Assembly: GCF_002250505.1 (NCBI RefSeq)
Contig: NZ_NJGY01000001.1
Span: forward strand, 651,356-715,355
Source of the DNA: Janthinobacterium sp. PC23-8
Lineage (GTDB): Bacteria > Pseudomonadota > Gammaproteobacteria > Burkholderiales > Burkholderiaceae_D
Direction of reading: 5' to 3'
Length of the DNA: 64,000 nucleotides
Shown: positions 9,032 through 15,381 of the stretch, piece by piece
How the letters are laid out: each line of letters opens with the position of its first letter
Position numbering within the stretch: position 1 is the stretch's first letter
Translations under genes and position numbers: made by a program
Notes under the pieces: generated by a model
Told to the model about the DNA's origin: nothing
Database searches by the model: none
What the model saw: the letters and a program-made list of their open reading frames with translations, nothing else

Positions 9032-10535
9032 CATAGGTTTATACACATCTCCGCGTCAGCCCGCCAAGTTTGCTTGGCGATAACAGTGGGGCGGAAAAAT
9101 CCGTTTACATTCAAGCACTTGCGGGAGCAGTTGTAAACTATTGATTTTTCAGGTTTACTCTCGTCTTTTGGCTCGCGAAATAATGACTAAATCGACGCAC
9201 TGGACGGGCCTGGAATTTGCTGAACTTGACCTTGGGGACTCCCGCCTTGACAGTCGCGCCAGGAAGATCGTGGCGCGATTTGCCGACAAGCCCTCGTCCA
9301 GCATTCCTAAGTCGTGCAATGGCTGGGCCGAGACGATCGCCACATACCGATTTCTCGAGAACGACGCCGTCGAGTGGCGCGACATCATGGCACCGCACTG
9401 GGCCAAGACGCAGCAGCGCATGGGCGAACACCCCGTCATTCTGTGCTTGCAGGACACGACCGAACTCAATTTCAACGGGCAGCAGATCGAAGGTCTCGGG
9501 CCGCTCAGCTATGAAGTCCAGCGCGGCATGTATGTCCATCCAACGTACGCCGTCACGCCGGAACGGTTGCCGCTAGGCGTGCTCGACGCCTGGATGTGGG
9601 CGCGCGAGAAGATCAACGCTGCCGGCGTTCGACCGGGAATCAAGGAAAGTGGCCGCTGGATCGAAGGCTACGGGCGGATCGCCGAGATGGCCGCCGAGAT
9701 GCCGGCGACGCGACTGGTGTACGTGGCCGACCGCGAGGCCGATATGATCGAGCTGATGACCTACGCACAGGACTGCGGCACGCCGGCCGACTGGCTGGTG
9801 CGCGCGAAGACCGACCGGGCACTGCCAGAGGGCGAGCGATTGTGGGCGCACACGCTCGATGGTGCGCCGGTGGGGGAAATCAGTTTCGTCATCGGCGCGC
9901 GCGACAAACAGAAGGGCCGCAAGGTGCGCCAGCAACTCTGGGCCAGGCGTGTGGAACTGCCGGCGCGGCGCGGCGTCAAGATCGCTGCGACCTGCGTCAT
10001 CGCGCGCGAAATCGATGCGCCCGCCGGCATCGAGCCGATCGAATGGCGCTTGCTCACCAATCGAACCGCCACCACCGTCGATGAGGTGATCGAGTTGATC
10101 GACTGGTACCGCGCGCGTTGGGAAATTGAGATGTTCTTCCATGTGTTGAAGAACGCCTGCAAGGTCGAGGCGATGCAGCTCTCCCACATCGACAATCTTG
10201 AACGCGCGCTGGCGCTGTTCATGATCGTGGCGTGGCGCGTCTCCTATCTGATGCGCATCGGGCGCATCTGCCCGGATCTCGACGCCAGCCTGTTCTTCGA
10301 CCCAGATGAAATCCGTGGCGCTTACCTGCTCACGAAGGAGCGACGGCCGGATCAGCCTCCGACACTTAACGATGTGGTGCGCTTGATCGCGCGCATCGGC
10401 GGCTTCCTTGGACGAAAAGGCGACGGCGATCCGGGCGTCAAGACAATCTGGCAGGGCATTCAGGATGTGCGCGTGGCTGCACTCACCATCAAAGCGCTAC
10501 GCGACGAAGCTGGGTGATTTGTGTATAAACCTATG
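9032..10535 (+). mobile_element. IS4-family insertion sequence, complete (1504 bp)
   Basis: The ends carry 16-bp perfect inverted repeats CATAGGTTTATACACA (9032-9047 and, inverted, 10520-10535). The element is flanked by a perfect 9-bp direct repeat GTCTTAGGG at 9023-9031 and 10536-10544, the target-site duplication. It contains one transposase gene. Terminal repeats, 9-bp duplication and transposase motifs agree with the IS4 family (IS50-like group). The perfect target duplication and intact transposase suggest recent insertion. It splits the 3' end of the integrase gene. Confidence 0.93.
9183..10517 (+). CDS. IS4-family transposase
   Basis: 444 aa from the ATG at 9183; the frame is open further upstream but the start MTKSTHWTGLEFAELDLGD matches the family's N-terminus. 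The DDE residues are visible: first Asp in LCLQDTTELNF, second Asp in VYVADREADM, and the Glu in the Y-x2-R-x3-E-x6-K signature (YRARWEIEMFFHVLK) that defines IS4 members. The gene fills nearly all of the IS. Product cuts and joins the IS ends; no frameshift or internal stop is present, so it looks functional. Confidence 0.93.
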   Translation: MTKSTHWTGLEFAELDLGDSRLDSRARKIVARFADKPSSSIPKSCNGWAETIATYRFLENDAVEWRDIMAPHWAKTQQRMGEHPVILCLQDTTELNFNGQQIEGLGPLSYEVQRGMYVHPTYAVTPERLPLGVLDAWMWAREKINAAGVRPGIKESGRWIEGYGRIAEMAAEMPATRLVYVADREADMIELMTYAQDCGTPADWLVRAKTDRALPEGERLWAHTLDGAPVGEISFVIGARDKQKGRKVRQQLWARRVELPARRGVKIAATCVIAREIDAPAGIEPIEWRLLTNRTATTVDEVIELIDWYRARWEIEMFFHVLKNACKVEAMQLSHIDNLERALALFMIVAWRVSYLMRIGRICPDLDASLFFDPDEIRGAYLLTKERRPDQPPTLNDVVRLIARIGGFLGRKGDGDPGVKTIWQGIQDVRVAALTIKALRDEAG

Positions 10536-10577
10536 GTCTTAGGGATGCCAGCTCGGTTTTATGAATATCCTCGCTAG
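10536..10577 (+). pseudogene. 3' end of the integrase gene, displaced by the IS
   Basis: The second copy of the target duplication (GTC TTA GGG) continues in the integrase frame to a TAG at 10575, adding MPARFYEYPR after VLG. The interrupted codons join exactly because the duplication is 9 bp and in phase. This shows the integrase C-terminus was intact until the IS arrived. Confidence 0.85.
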
Positions 10578-10789
10578 CCACGCAGTATGAGTGCCAAGTA
10601 ATCCAGGCTATGCCACAGGCGAAAGGGCGAGCGGCAGGTGGCGAACGTCAAAATGCAGGGCAGTCACTTCCTTGTGGTTTACTCACAAGAATATATATAT
10701 TAACGCTAGCGCTCCTCTAATGACACTAGCGCATACTCCGTAATTGGCAAAAAAAGGGCGCTGCTTGCGCGGCGCCCAAAATGCTTTAG

Positions 10790-11086
10790 TTAGTAATGAT
10801 AACGGCAGCCGACGACGTAAATCACGCCGGATTCCACCAAATATACTAAGCGGTGCTCCCTGTCTATGCGGCGCGACCAAAGTCCGGTCAAATTCCCCTT
10901 GAGTGGTTCCGGCTTACCTATGCCCTTAAAAGGATCGACTACGCAAGCGTCAATCAGATCGTTAATCTTCAGGCGCTGTTTTGTGTCTTCCTTCTGCCAG
11001 TGCTGATAGTCCTCCCAGCCGACGTCAGTAAATACGACGGAGGACTGTTTAGCCTGCTCTTTATTACTCGATTTTTGATTCTTCAT
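10790..11086 (-). CDS. yoeB: Txe/YoeB-family toxin (ribosome-dependent mRNA interferase)
   Basis: 98 aa. The C-terminal 80 residues align well with E. coli YoeB: WEDYQHWQ, PFKGIGKPEPLKGNL, LWSRRIDREHRLVY and the terminal CRYHY, which carries the catalytic His-Tyr end; the conserved Glu and Arg are also present. The N-terminus has about 13 extra residues relative to E. coli YoeB. The gene overlaps yefM by 23 bp and lies downstream of it, the normal antitoxin-first order. It would cleave mRNA at the ribosomal A-site when released from YefM. It appears intact although the surrounding element is decayed. Confidence 0.92.
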   Translation of the reverse strand: MKNQKSSNKEQAKQSSVVFTDVGWEDYQHWQKEDTKQRLKINDLIDACVVDPFKGIGKPEPLKGNLTGLWSRRIDREHRLVYLVESGVIYVVGCRYHY

Positions 11087-11336
11087 TCCGGTCTAGCTCC
11101 CTGATTCGGGCCTTGCCGGCTTTAAGCTGTTCAAATGATGTCAGCAAACGACTGGCGTTATTCGGCGAACTGAGTAGATATAATGTTTCCTCAATACTAT
11201 TGAAATCCGCCAGCGACAACATAACAACTGCCTCCCCGCTTTGTCGGGTGATGACCGTTGGGCTGTGATCGGTGCAAACATCATCCATCACAGCTTTCAG
11301 TCCGGCACGTGCCTCGCTAAAAGTTAAGATATTCAT
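11064..11336 (-). CDS. yefM: YefM/Phd-family antitoxin
   Basis: 90 aa. N-terminal Phd/YefM DNA-binding fold (FSEARAGLKAVMDDVC, TVITRQSGEAVVMLSLADF, EETLYLLSSPNNASRLL) and a short acidic C-terminal tail that would occupy the toxin. An AAAGG ribosome site precedes the ATG by about 9 nt. It neutralises YoeB and in this family represses its own operon through TGTACA palindromes, which are present in the promoter at 11495-11523. Confidence 0.92.
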   Translation of the reverse strand: MNILTFSEARAGLKAVMDDVCTDHSPTVITRQSGEAVVMLSLADFNSIEETLYLLSSPNNASRLLTSFEQLKAGKARIRELDRNEESKIE

Positions 11337-11409
11337 TTACTAGCCTTTCCAGTCTCCGTGACGCATGCGCCAAAGAGTTTATACTTCATGTGTGTAGTTT
11401 CTTATAGCG

Positions 11410-11440
11410 TTTAGATTATTGACAGTATTTAGATTATTGA
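11410..11440. repeat. 13-bp direct repeat in the yefM leader
   Basis: TTTAGATTATTGA occurs at 11410-11422 and again at 11428-11440, an 18-bp period. It lies between the predicted yefM promoter and the gene, in the leader. Function unknown; it may be a regulator site or a slippage product. Confidence 0.6.
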
Positions 11441-11494
11441 GAGGTAGATTTCAATATAACCATGGGAACGATGGCAAATCCCACCCACAAATTC

Positions 11495-11523
11495 ATTGTA
11501 CGTATTTTTGTACAACGTGTCAA
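11495..11523 (-). promoter_or_regulatory. Sigma-70 promoter and YefM-type operator for yefM-yoeB
   Basis: On the minus strand TTGACA (11523-11518), a 17-bp spacer and TACAAT (11500-11495) form a near-consensus promoter. TGTACG (11497-11502) overlaps the -10 and TGTACA (11509-11514) lies in the spacer, 12 bp centre to centre. In E. coli the yefM-yoeB operator consists of TGTACA-core palindromes 12 bp apart. A second pair with the same 12-bp spacing (GGTACA at 11527, TGTACA at 11539) lies just upstream. Predicted transcript has a leader of about 150 nt. Confidence 0.6.
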
Positions 11524-11664
11524 CATGGTACAAACTTCTGTACATGACTGTACGTACTTTGATTGAGCGTGTGGTCGTTGATAGCAATCGTAGCTATTGG
11601 GCTCTCTTGTCCCTGGCCACTCCGCCGCCTTCTCTCGCACACAAACGCTTGAGGGGCCAAGCCT

Positions 11665-11937
11665 CTACCTACACCCTTCAACCAGCGCCGCCAGCGCGCC
11701 CTCATATTTCCGCCCGCGCAGCCAGTCCCGCGCCAGCGCCAGGATGACCTCACCATCAATAGCGGTCGCCGGCAGTTTGTCGAACTCGTAGTCCGGGTGC
11801 TGCGGCACCGCCTTTACACATGGTGTAAAGACTGGAATTTCGACGCGCTGCGCCGCCGGTGGCGCGCTGGCGCAGCCGGTCAGCAGCACGGTCAGAATAA
11901 TTTTTGGAATAATATGTCGCGCCATTTGGGGCTTCAT
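11665..11937 (-). CDS. Rz1-like outer-membrane lysis lipoprotein (o-spanin)
   Basis: 90 aa. A charged start is followed by a hydrophobic stretch ending in the lipobox LLTGC (Cys near residue 22), then a Pro-rich mature part with PVFTPC and a conserved C-terminal Tyr-rich/Cys end, the usual form of Rz1-like proteins of tailed phages. Such proteins bridge the outer membrane to the Rz inner-membrane partner and complete host lysis. The ATG overlaps the stop of the Rz fragment (ATGA), as in genuine Rz/Rz1 pairs. It looks intact but its partner is broken, so it is probably a relic. Confidence 0.65.
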   Translation of the reverse strand: MKPQMARHIIPKIILTVLLTGCASAPPAAQRVEIPVFTPCVKAVPQHPDYEFDKLPATAIDGEVILALARDWLRGRKYEGALAALVEGCR

Positions 11938-12166
11938 CGCACATCCTCCAGCATGCGCCGCACGGCCGGCATCGCCTCGTCGCAGGTCGTGGCGCGCATG
12001 CCGGCCAACTGCGCCTGCGCTGCACTGTACTTCCGGCCAGCAGCAGCAGCGGCCTGCGCTGCCTCGCCGCGCTGCTGGGCCGCCAACGTCGCCTGGCCAT
12101 GCCGTCGAAGGCCAGGCTCTGCTCGGCGATCGATGCGCGCAGCTCGCCGCTGTCCTGCGCGGCCTT
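11934..12166 (-). pseudogene. Rz-like spanin C-terminal fragment, frameshifted
   Basis: Alanine/glutamine-rich coiled-coil sequence (KAAQDSGELRASIAEQS, then in another frame QATLAAQQRGEAAQAAAAAG and the end CDEAMPAVRRMLEDVR) typical of the periplasmic rod of an Rz-type i-spanin. The two blocks are in different frames; a one-base loss around 12093-12100 explains the shift. The N-terminal membrane anchor is absent: the sequence is joined directly to HNH-nuclease sequence at about 12166. It overlaps the Rz1-like gene by 4 nt. Not functional as it stands. Confidence 0.55.
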
Positions 12167-12433
12167 GAGCTTGTGCGGGATGATGTGATCGACCACGCTG
12201 GCCGGTACCGCTGGGCACCCTTCCTTGGCGCATTGCGCGCACAGGGGGTGGGCGCGCAGGTAAGCGGCCCTGGCCTTGGCCCAGGCACCTGTGTAGCCGC
12301 GCTCGTGAGCAGTGCCGCGCTTCTCGTCGCTCGCTGCCTGGTTGTCCTTCTTGTGCTTGTCGCAGTGGCCTGGCTTGTCCACCAATGCGCCACAGCCTGC
12401 TTGTCGGCATACCGACCTGGGACGGCGTGGCAT
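12167..12433 (-). pseudogene. Phage HNH endonuclease, N-terminal part only
   Basis: The first 89 codons read as a phage HNH nuclease: a Cys/His cluster (CRQAGC, HCDKH), RGYTGAWAKARAAYLRAHPLC-type block, CAQC and the first catalytic HNH element VVDHIIPHK. The family then needs an Asn and a second His-containing block, which are missing; instead the frame enters spanin coiled-coil sequence. In phages such nucleases sit by the terminase and help packaging. The ATG overlaps the stop of the upstream small gene (TGATG). Truncated and most likely inactive. Confidence 0.65.
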
Positions 12434-12645
12434 CAGTTGTGCGCGCGGAAGATATGTGTCTCGCCGTTGAGCAGTTGCATTTCGATTTCACCGCAGTACA
12501 GCACGGGTCGCAGCAGAGCCCTTGGCACTCGCATGCCAACGTCCATCAGCCGGCGATGCTCCTTGTCCGTGATTTCCCAGGTGGCAGCGCGGCGCTGGCT
12601 CTGGCCATCGACAATCACGTCCATCATCAGCGATACTTCGATCAT
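12433..12645 (-). CDS. Small phage protein of unknown function
   Basis: 70 aa from the ATG at 12645 with a GGGAG ribosome site; begins MIEVSLMMDVIVDG and contains WEITDKEHRRLMD. No family recognised and no membrane segment or signal peptide. It overlaps its neighbours on both sides (ATGA with the gene upstream, TGATG with the HNH fragment), the packing seen in phage operons. Confidence 0.5.
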   Translation of the reverse strand: MIEVSLMMDVIVDGQSQRRAATWEITDKEHRRLMDVGMRVPRALLRPVLYCGEIEMQLLNGETHIFRAHN

Positions 12646-12845
12646 GAGCAACTCCCAATCGGCGGTGCTGGCAGCGCCAAGCGCGCGGTGGCGCTGGCAA
12701 CACACGCTGGGCAATGGATCAGCGCCTGCAGCAGCCGGCGCGCCTCTTCAGCCTGGGCCAATTGCGCGGCCAGCTGGTCGATGCGGCGCATGTCACCAGC
12801 TTGGCTGGCGCGGATGATCTCGTCACGCCAGTGCAGTGCTTGCAT
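12642..12845 (-). CDS. Small phage protein of unknown function
   Basis: 67 aa from the ATG at 12845, preceded by GAGG at 6-nt spacing. The first half is a charged, helical segment (MQALHWRDEIIRASQAGDMRRID then AAQLAQAEEARRLLQ) that could form a coiled coil; a Cys pair (CPAC) follows. No family recognised. First gene of the overlapping minus-strand phage operon, reading away from the BrnTA promoter. Confidence 0.45.
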   Translation of the reverse strand: MQALHWRDEIIRASQAGDMRRIDQLAAQLAQAEEARRLLQALIHCPACVASATARLALPAPPIGSCS

Positions 12846-12964
12846 ATGAGACCTCAAATAAAAGGCCGCCAGTGCAGTGATGCAGTCGGCGGCGAAACCC
12901 GGCGTGCCGGGCTGGAGACTCTGGTTGCGGCGGCAGAATCGAATCAGCCCACCTTACATTTATT

Positions 12965-13009
12965 TGTATGCACAAATAAATTGACACCATATCTATTTGT
13001 GCATACAAT
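12965..13009 (+). promoter_or_regulatory. Promoter and inverted-repeat operator of the BrnTA module
   Basis: TTGACA at 12981-12986 and TACAAT at 13004-13009 are separated by exactly 17 bp, a near-perfect sigma-70 promoter. A 14-bp perfect inverted repeat (TGTATGCACAAATA at 12965-12978, its complement at 12994-13007) brackets the -35 and covers most of the -10. BrnA-type antitoxins are dimeric DNA-binding repressors of their own operons, so this is the likely operator. The expected start of transcription is about 13015-13017. Confidence 0.65.
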
Positions 13010-13015
13010 AAACAT

Positions 13016-13285
13016 ATTAACTACACACACGACCCCAAAAAACTCGCACAGAACGTAGCCAAGCATGGCGTGTGGTTCGATATCGCAGAAGGCTTTGACT
13101 GGGAAAATGCAGTCGTCCGCGTCGATGACCGTAACGACTATCCAGAAACCCGTTTTGTCGCGCTCGCCCCGATCGGGAGCCGCCTCTATGCGATGGTCTT
13201 CTGTCTCCGTGAAACAACCGTGCGCATCATCAGCCTTCGCAAGGCTAACCGTAGAGAGGTCAAAGAATATGAAAACCAAGCCTAA
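13016..13285 (+). CDS. brnT: BrnT-family ribonuclease toxin with an abnormal start
   Basis: The frame reads INYTHDPKK, then AKHGV, FDWENAVVRVDDR, YPETRFVALAPIGSRLY, VFCLRETTVRIISLRKANRRE: the full BrnT fold (RelE-like RNase), about 90 aa. No ATG, GTG or TTG exists where the family begins; the first codon of the homologous region is ATT at 13016. The first standard start, GTG at 13070, would remove the first strand and has no ribosome site. Either an AUU start on a nearly leaderless transcript is used, or the start codon has been lost. It overlaps brnA by 17 nt, in the normal toxin-first order. Confidence 0.75.
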   Translation: MNYTHDPKKLAQNVAKHGVWFDIAEGFDWENAVVRVDDRNDYPETRFVALAPIGSRLYAMVFCLRETTVRIISLRKANRREVKEYENQA

Positions 13286-13619
13286 ACTGATCCTGCCCAC
13301 CGAGGCAGAGGATGCCCAAATCAACGCCGGCATCGCCGCCGATCCAGGCAACCCGGAATGGTCCGCTACCGATTTTCAACGAGCGCGGCCAGCGAAAGAG
13401 TTCTTCGGTGCCGCGACCTTTGAAGGCATGGTCTCATTGAAGCGCAAGCCGGGTGAGCGCGGGCCGCAAAAGTCTGCCGTGAAAGAGCGGATCACAATCC
13501 GTCTGTCGCCTGATATCGTCAGCCGCTTCCGCGCCTCGGGTCCAGGTTGGCAGGCAAGGATTGACGAGGCCCTGGCAGACTGGCTCAGCGCGCACTCGCC
13601 GGATGAACTGAGCGCGTGA
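13269..13619 (+). CDS. brnA: BrnA-family antitoxin
   Basis: 116 aa from the ATG at 13269. The C-terminal ribbon-helix-helix region is typical of BrnA: GERGPQKSAVKERITIRLS followed by DIVSRFRASGPGWQARIDEALADWL. The N-terminal half is acidic and would wrap BrnT. It follows and overlaps brnT. Expected to neutralise the toxin and repress the promoter at 12981-13009. No damage is visible. Confidence 0.88.
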   Translation: MKTKPKLILPTEAEDAQINAGIAADPGNPEWSATDFQRARPAKEFFGAATFEGMVSLKRKPGERGPQKSAVKERITIRLSPDIVSRFRASGPGWQARIDEALADWLSAHSPDELSA

Positions 13620-14403
13620 CCAACAAAAAAGCCCGCGACCGTGAGGTGGCAGGCTTCAATATTTCCGGGCGTAACAGGACATCAATGGTCTCGGCTTCAG
13701 GTCTGCCGCTGCCCTCGCCTGGCTTTCGCAGCCACTTGAGCGGGATCTTCCCCAGCGCCGAGACGTTCCTGTCGCTGACCTGCGTCCTCGCCATTTCAAT
13801 CGACAGGAACAGCGCTGCGCCGTCCTGCGAGACGTTGCGCGCGATGCCCAGGCCCAGGGCCGTCTTGCCCATGGCTGGGCGCGCGGCCACAATCGTCAAG
13901 GTGCCGCGCTCAAGGCCGCCGTCGAGCTGCTCGTCGAGGTGGACGTGGCCAATGCTGATCGGCTTGATCTTCCCCTCCAGGCGATCCGTCAGCACCTGCA
14001 TGTAGTCGCCCATCATGTCGCATATCCATTCCGGATCGGACGAGGTCTTTTTCTGCGCCAGCGCGTCAAGCCTCCCGGCCATGGTGTCGATGCACATAGC
14101 CGCCGGCTGCGCCGACGATGCCATGGATCGCCACCAGCTCGCGCTTGTCGGCCATACCCATTTCGTGGTTTCGCAACGGTTACTGAAACCGTTCAGGAAC
14201 AGTTCCGCGCACCCTTTCTGAACCCGTTCAGCATCCCATTGCAAGTCCTCGCAGGCATAGCCATCTGGCAAGCGAAAGACGCCAGCGATAGTTCCGTGCG
14301 GGCAGCTGAGCAAGTAGAAGGCAAGCGCCCGCCCGTCCTCTGACATGCCCCGAATTGTCGAACTGGTCCAAAAAGACGTATGGAGCTTTCCGTAGTCGCG
14401 CAT
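13585..14403 (-). pseudogene. Chimera of phage replication protein and DnaB-type helicase fragments
   Basis: One open frame of 272 codons joins two unrelated parts. The N-terminal 85 residues (MRDYGKLHTSFWTSSTI, ALAFYLLSCPHGTIAGVFRLPDGY, CETTKWVW) resemble a phage replication-initiation/adaptor protein. After a stretch of poor sense, residues from about 118 (RLDALAQKKTSSDPEWI to KIPLKWLRKP) are a DnaB-family replicative helicase with Walker A in ARPAMGKTALG. The helicase stops soon after the ATPase core begins and the frame runs through a rho-independent terminator (13625-13654), so its C-terminal half is lost. A GGAGG ribosome site precedes the start. Best read as debris of a replication region after deletions. 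Confidence 0.6.
13625..13654 (-). terminator. Rho-independent terminator
   Basis: On the minus strand a GC-rich hairpin (arms GCCTGCCACC / GGTCGCGGGC, loop TCAC, two mismatches, 13631-13654) is followed by six T. It ends the minus-strand replication-gene debris and lies just after brnA, converging. Confidence 0.6.
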
Positions 14404-14634
14404 GCCCTATACCTCCGCCCGCGCACTGTCTGGTGGCGCCGTTGGACTGTCCGCCGCGTCGAAGCGCTGCGCATGTGCCAGCACATCCGCCAAGTCGAAG
14501 CAGGCGCCGTCACCTACCCGGCGCATCTGCTCCAGGCATGGGCATACCTGCAATTGCGTGGAGGATTGCGCGCCAAAGACGGAAGTCCAGCCGTCACCGA
14601 CGAAATGACGCCGAAGACCCCGCCCGGCGGTTGA
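14404..14634. other. Phage-derived stretch with ambiguous coding content
   Basis: Open frames exist on both strands. The plus frame ending at 14634 carries CQHIRQVEAGAVTYPAHLL and AWAYLQLRGGL; the minus frame ends with a TAG at 14407, 4 bp before the ATG of the replication chimera, as an upstream operon gene would. Neither is recognised and the sequence does not decide between them. Confidence 0.35.
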
Positions 14635-14898
14635 TGGCGCGGCAGCGGGCCGCCCGGCAACCCTGGCACCCAGCGCTTCACCGCGGCGCCGGCCAGCGCC
14701 GAGTGCAAAGGCTGCCTGTTCGAGCGCAATAACGCGGCGACGTGCCGCCAAGCCGGCGAGATTGCGGCGACCCTGGGCCTGCCGGATTGCGAGGCGCACG
14801 CACCAGGTGGCCAGGCCTATATCTACGTGCTGTACAAGGGCGACCCGCGCCAGGTCGACCTGATCATAGTATTGAAATCAACTGAAAGCGAAAAATGA
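14635..14898 (+). CDS. Small cysteine-containing phage protein, start unclear
   Basis: 88 codons open from a stop at 14632-14634 to TGA at 14896; no ATG in frame. The translation has the look of a conserved small prophage protein: QRFTAAPASAECKGCLFER, then ATCRQAGEIAATLGLPDCE and a C-terminal IYVLYKGDPRQVDLI. Four cysteines in a C-x2-C ... C ... C pattern could bind a metal. The stop overlaps the AlpA start (ATGA). Either a non-ATG start is used or the 5' end was lost in the rearrangement at about 14640. Function unknown. Confidence 0.45.
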   Translation, partial: WRGSGPPGNPGTQRFTAAPASAECKGCLFERNNAATCRQAGEIAATLGLPDCEAHAPGGQAYIYVLYKGDPRQVDLIIVLKSTESEK

Positions 14899-15104
14899 GC
14901 GATATGAGCGAAGTGACAAAATTCATGCGCATGCCGGCCGTGATCGAGGCCACCGGCAAGGCACGTCAGACCATCTACGACAACATGAAAGCGGGCACGT
15001 TTCCGAAGGCCGTAAGGATCGGCCCAAGGTCGATTGCGTGGGATGCCGACGAGATCGCAGCGTGGCAAAAAAAGGTGCGCGATGAGCGCGCCAAGGACGA
15101 ATAA
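14895..15104 (+). CDS. AlpA-family phage regulator / excisionase-like HTH protein
   Basis: 69 aa. One winged-helix DNA-binding domain of the AlpA/MerR-like type: FMRMPAVIEATGKARQTIYDNMKAGTFPKAVRIG then AWDADEIAAWQKKV. AlpA-type proteins switch on integrase or act as excisionases of P4-like and other integrative elements. Its place, 110 bp from the 3' end of tRNA-Pro, fits that role. The ATG overlaps the preceding stop (ATGA). Confidence 0.82.
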   Translation: MSDMSEVTKFMRMPAVIEATGKARQTIYDNMKAGTFPKAVRIGPRSIAWDADEIAAWQKKVRDERAKDE

Positions 15105-15172
15105 GTACGGGAATGTACGGCCACAGCCAACATTATTTAAGGCACCGCTAAGGCACGAAGCACCCGGATATG

Positions 15173-15197
15173 AAAAAGGCCAATCCGAAGATTGGCC
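15173..15197 (-). terminator. Rho-independent terminator of tRNA-Pro
   Basis: On the minus strand GGCCAATC-TTCG-GATTGGCC, an 8-bp perfect stem with a UUCG tetraloop, followed by TTTTT. It begins 18 nt after the CCA end of the tRNA. Confidence 0.85.
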
Positions 15198-15214
15198 TAA
15201 GTCCTTGATTCTAT

Positions 15215-15291
15215 TGGTCGGGACGAGAGGATTCGAACCTCTGACCCCGTGCACCCCATGCACGTACGCTACCAGGCTGCGCTACGCCCCG
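15215..15291 (-). tRNA. tRNA-Pro (anticodon GGG)
   Basis: 77 nt including an encoded CCA. Acceptor stem CGGGGCG / CGTCCCG, D-arm, anticodon loop ATGGGGT giving anticodon GGG, T-arm with GGTTCGAATCC. It reads away from the efflux region and its 3' end faces the integrative element, the usual attachment position for tyrosine-integrase elements. Confidence 0.95.
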
Positions 15292-15381
15292 ACGAGGTAA
15301 AGATTATAGCAGACGCTTTTGGGTTTTTGCCATGCTTTCCATGCGAATCATTGCCGGGATCAAAAACCCGCCGTTGCCGCT

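Larger units (their letters stand above)
11337..11664. other. Intergenic region upstream of yefM
   Basis: 328 bp without a credible gene and noticeably AT-richer than the surroundings. It holds the yefM-yoeB promoter (11495-11523), five TGTACA-like hexamers between 11497 and 11554, and a 13-bp direct repeat in the transcribed leader. Short frames that cross the promoter on both strands look like chance. Confidence 0.6.
8071..15232. mobile_element. Decayed integrative element / prophage remnant next to tRNA-Pro
   Basis: The segment between the hybrid kinase gene and tRNA-Pro(GGG) holds a broken tyrosine integrase, an inserted IS, two toxin-antitoxin pairs, phage lysis and replication fragments and an AlpA-type regulator next to the 3' end of the tRNA. 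A 13-nt string at 8071-8083 (CGGGACGAGGGAT) repeats, in the same orientation and with one gap, the tRNA-internal string at 15219-15232. This could be the remains of attL/attR, but it is short and may be chance. Borders are therefore approximate; the island nature itself rests on the gene content. Confidence 0.6.

Noticed and set aside
11434..11640. 68-codon minus frame upstream of yefM
   Set aside because: It spans the predicted promoter and operator and has no similarity to any family.
14407..14799. 130-codon minus-strand frame upstream of the replication chimera
   Set aside because: It opposes a convincing conserved plus-strand frame (14635-14898) over much of its length and reads as low-complexity Ala/Arg sequence; only its 3' part might be real.
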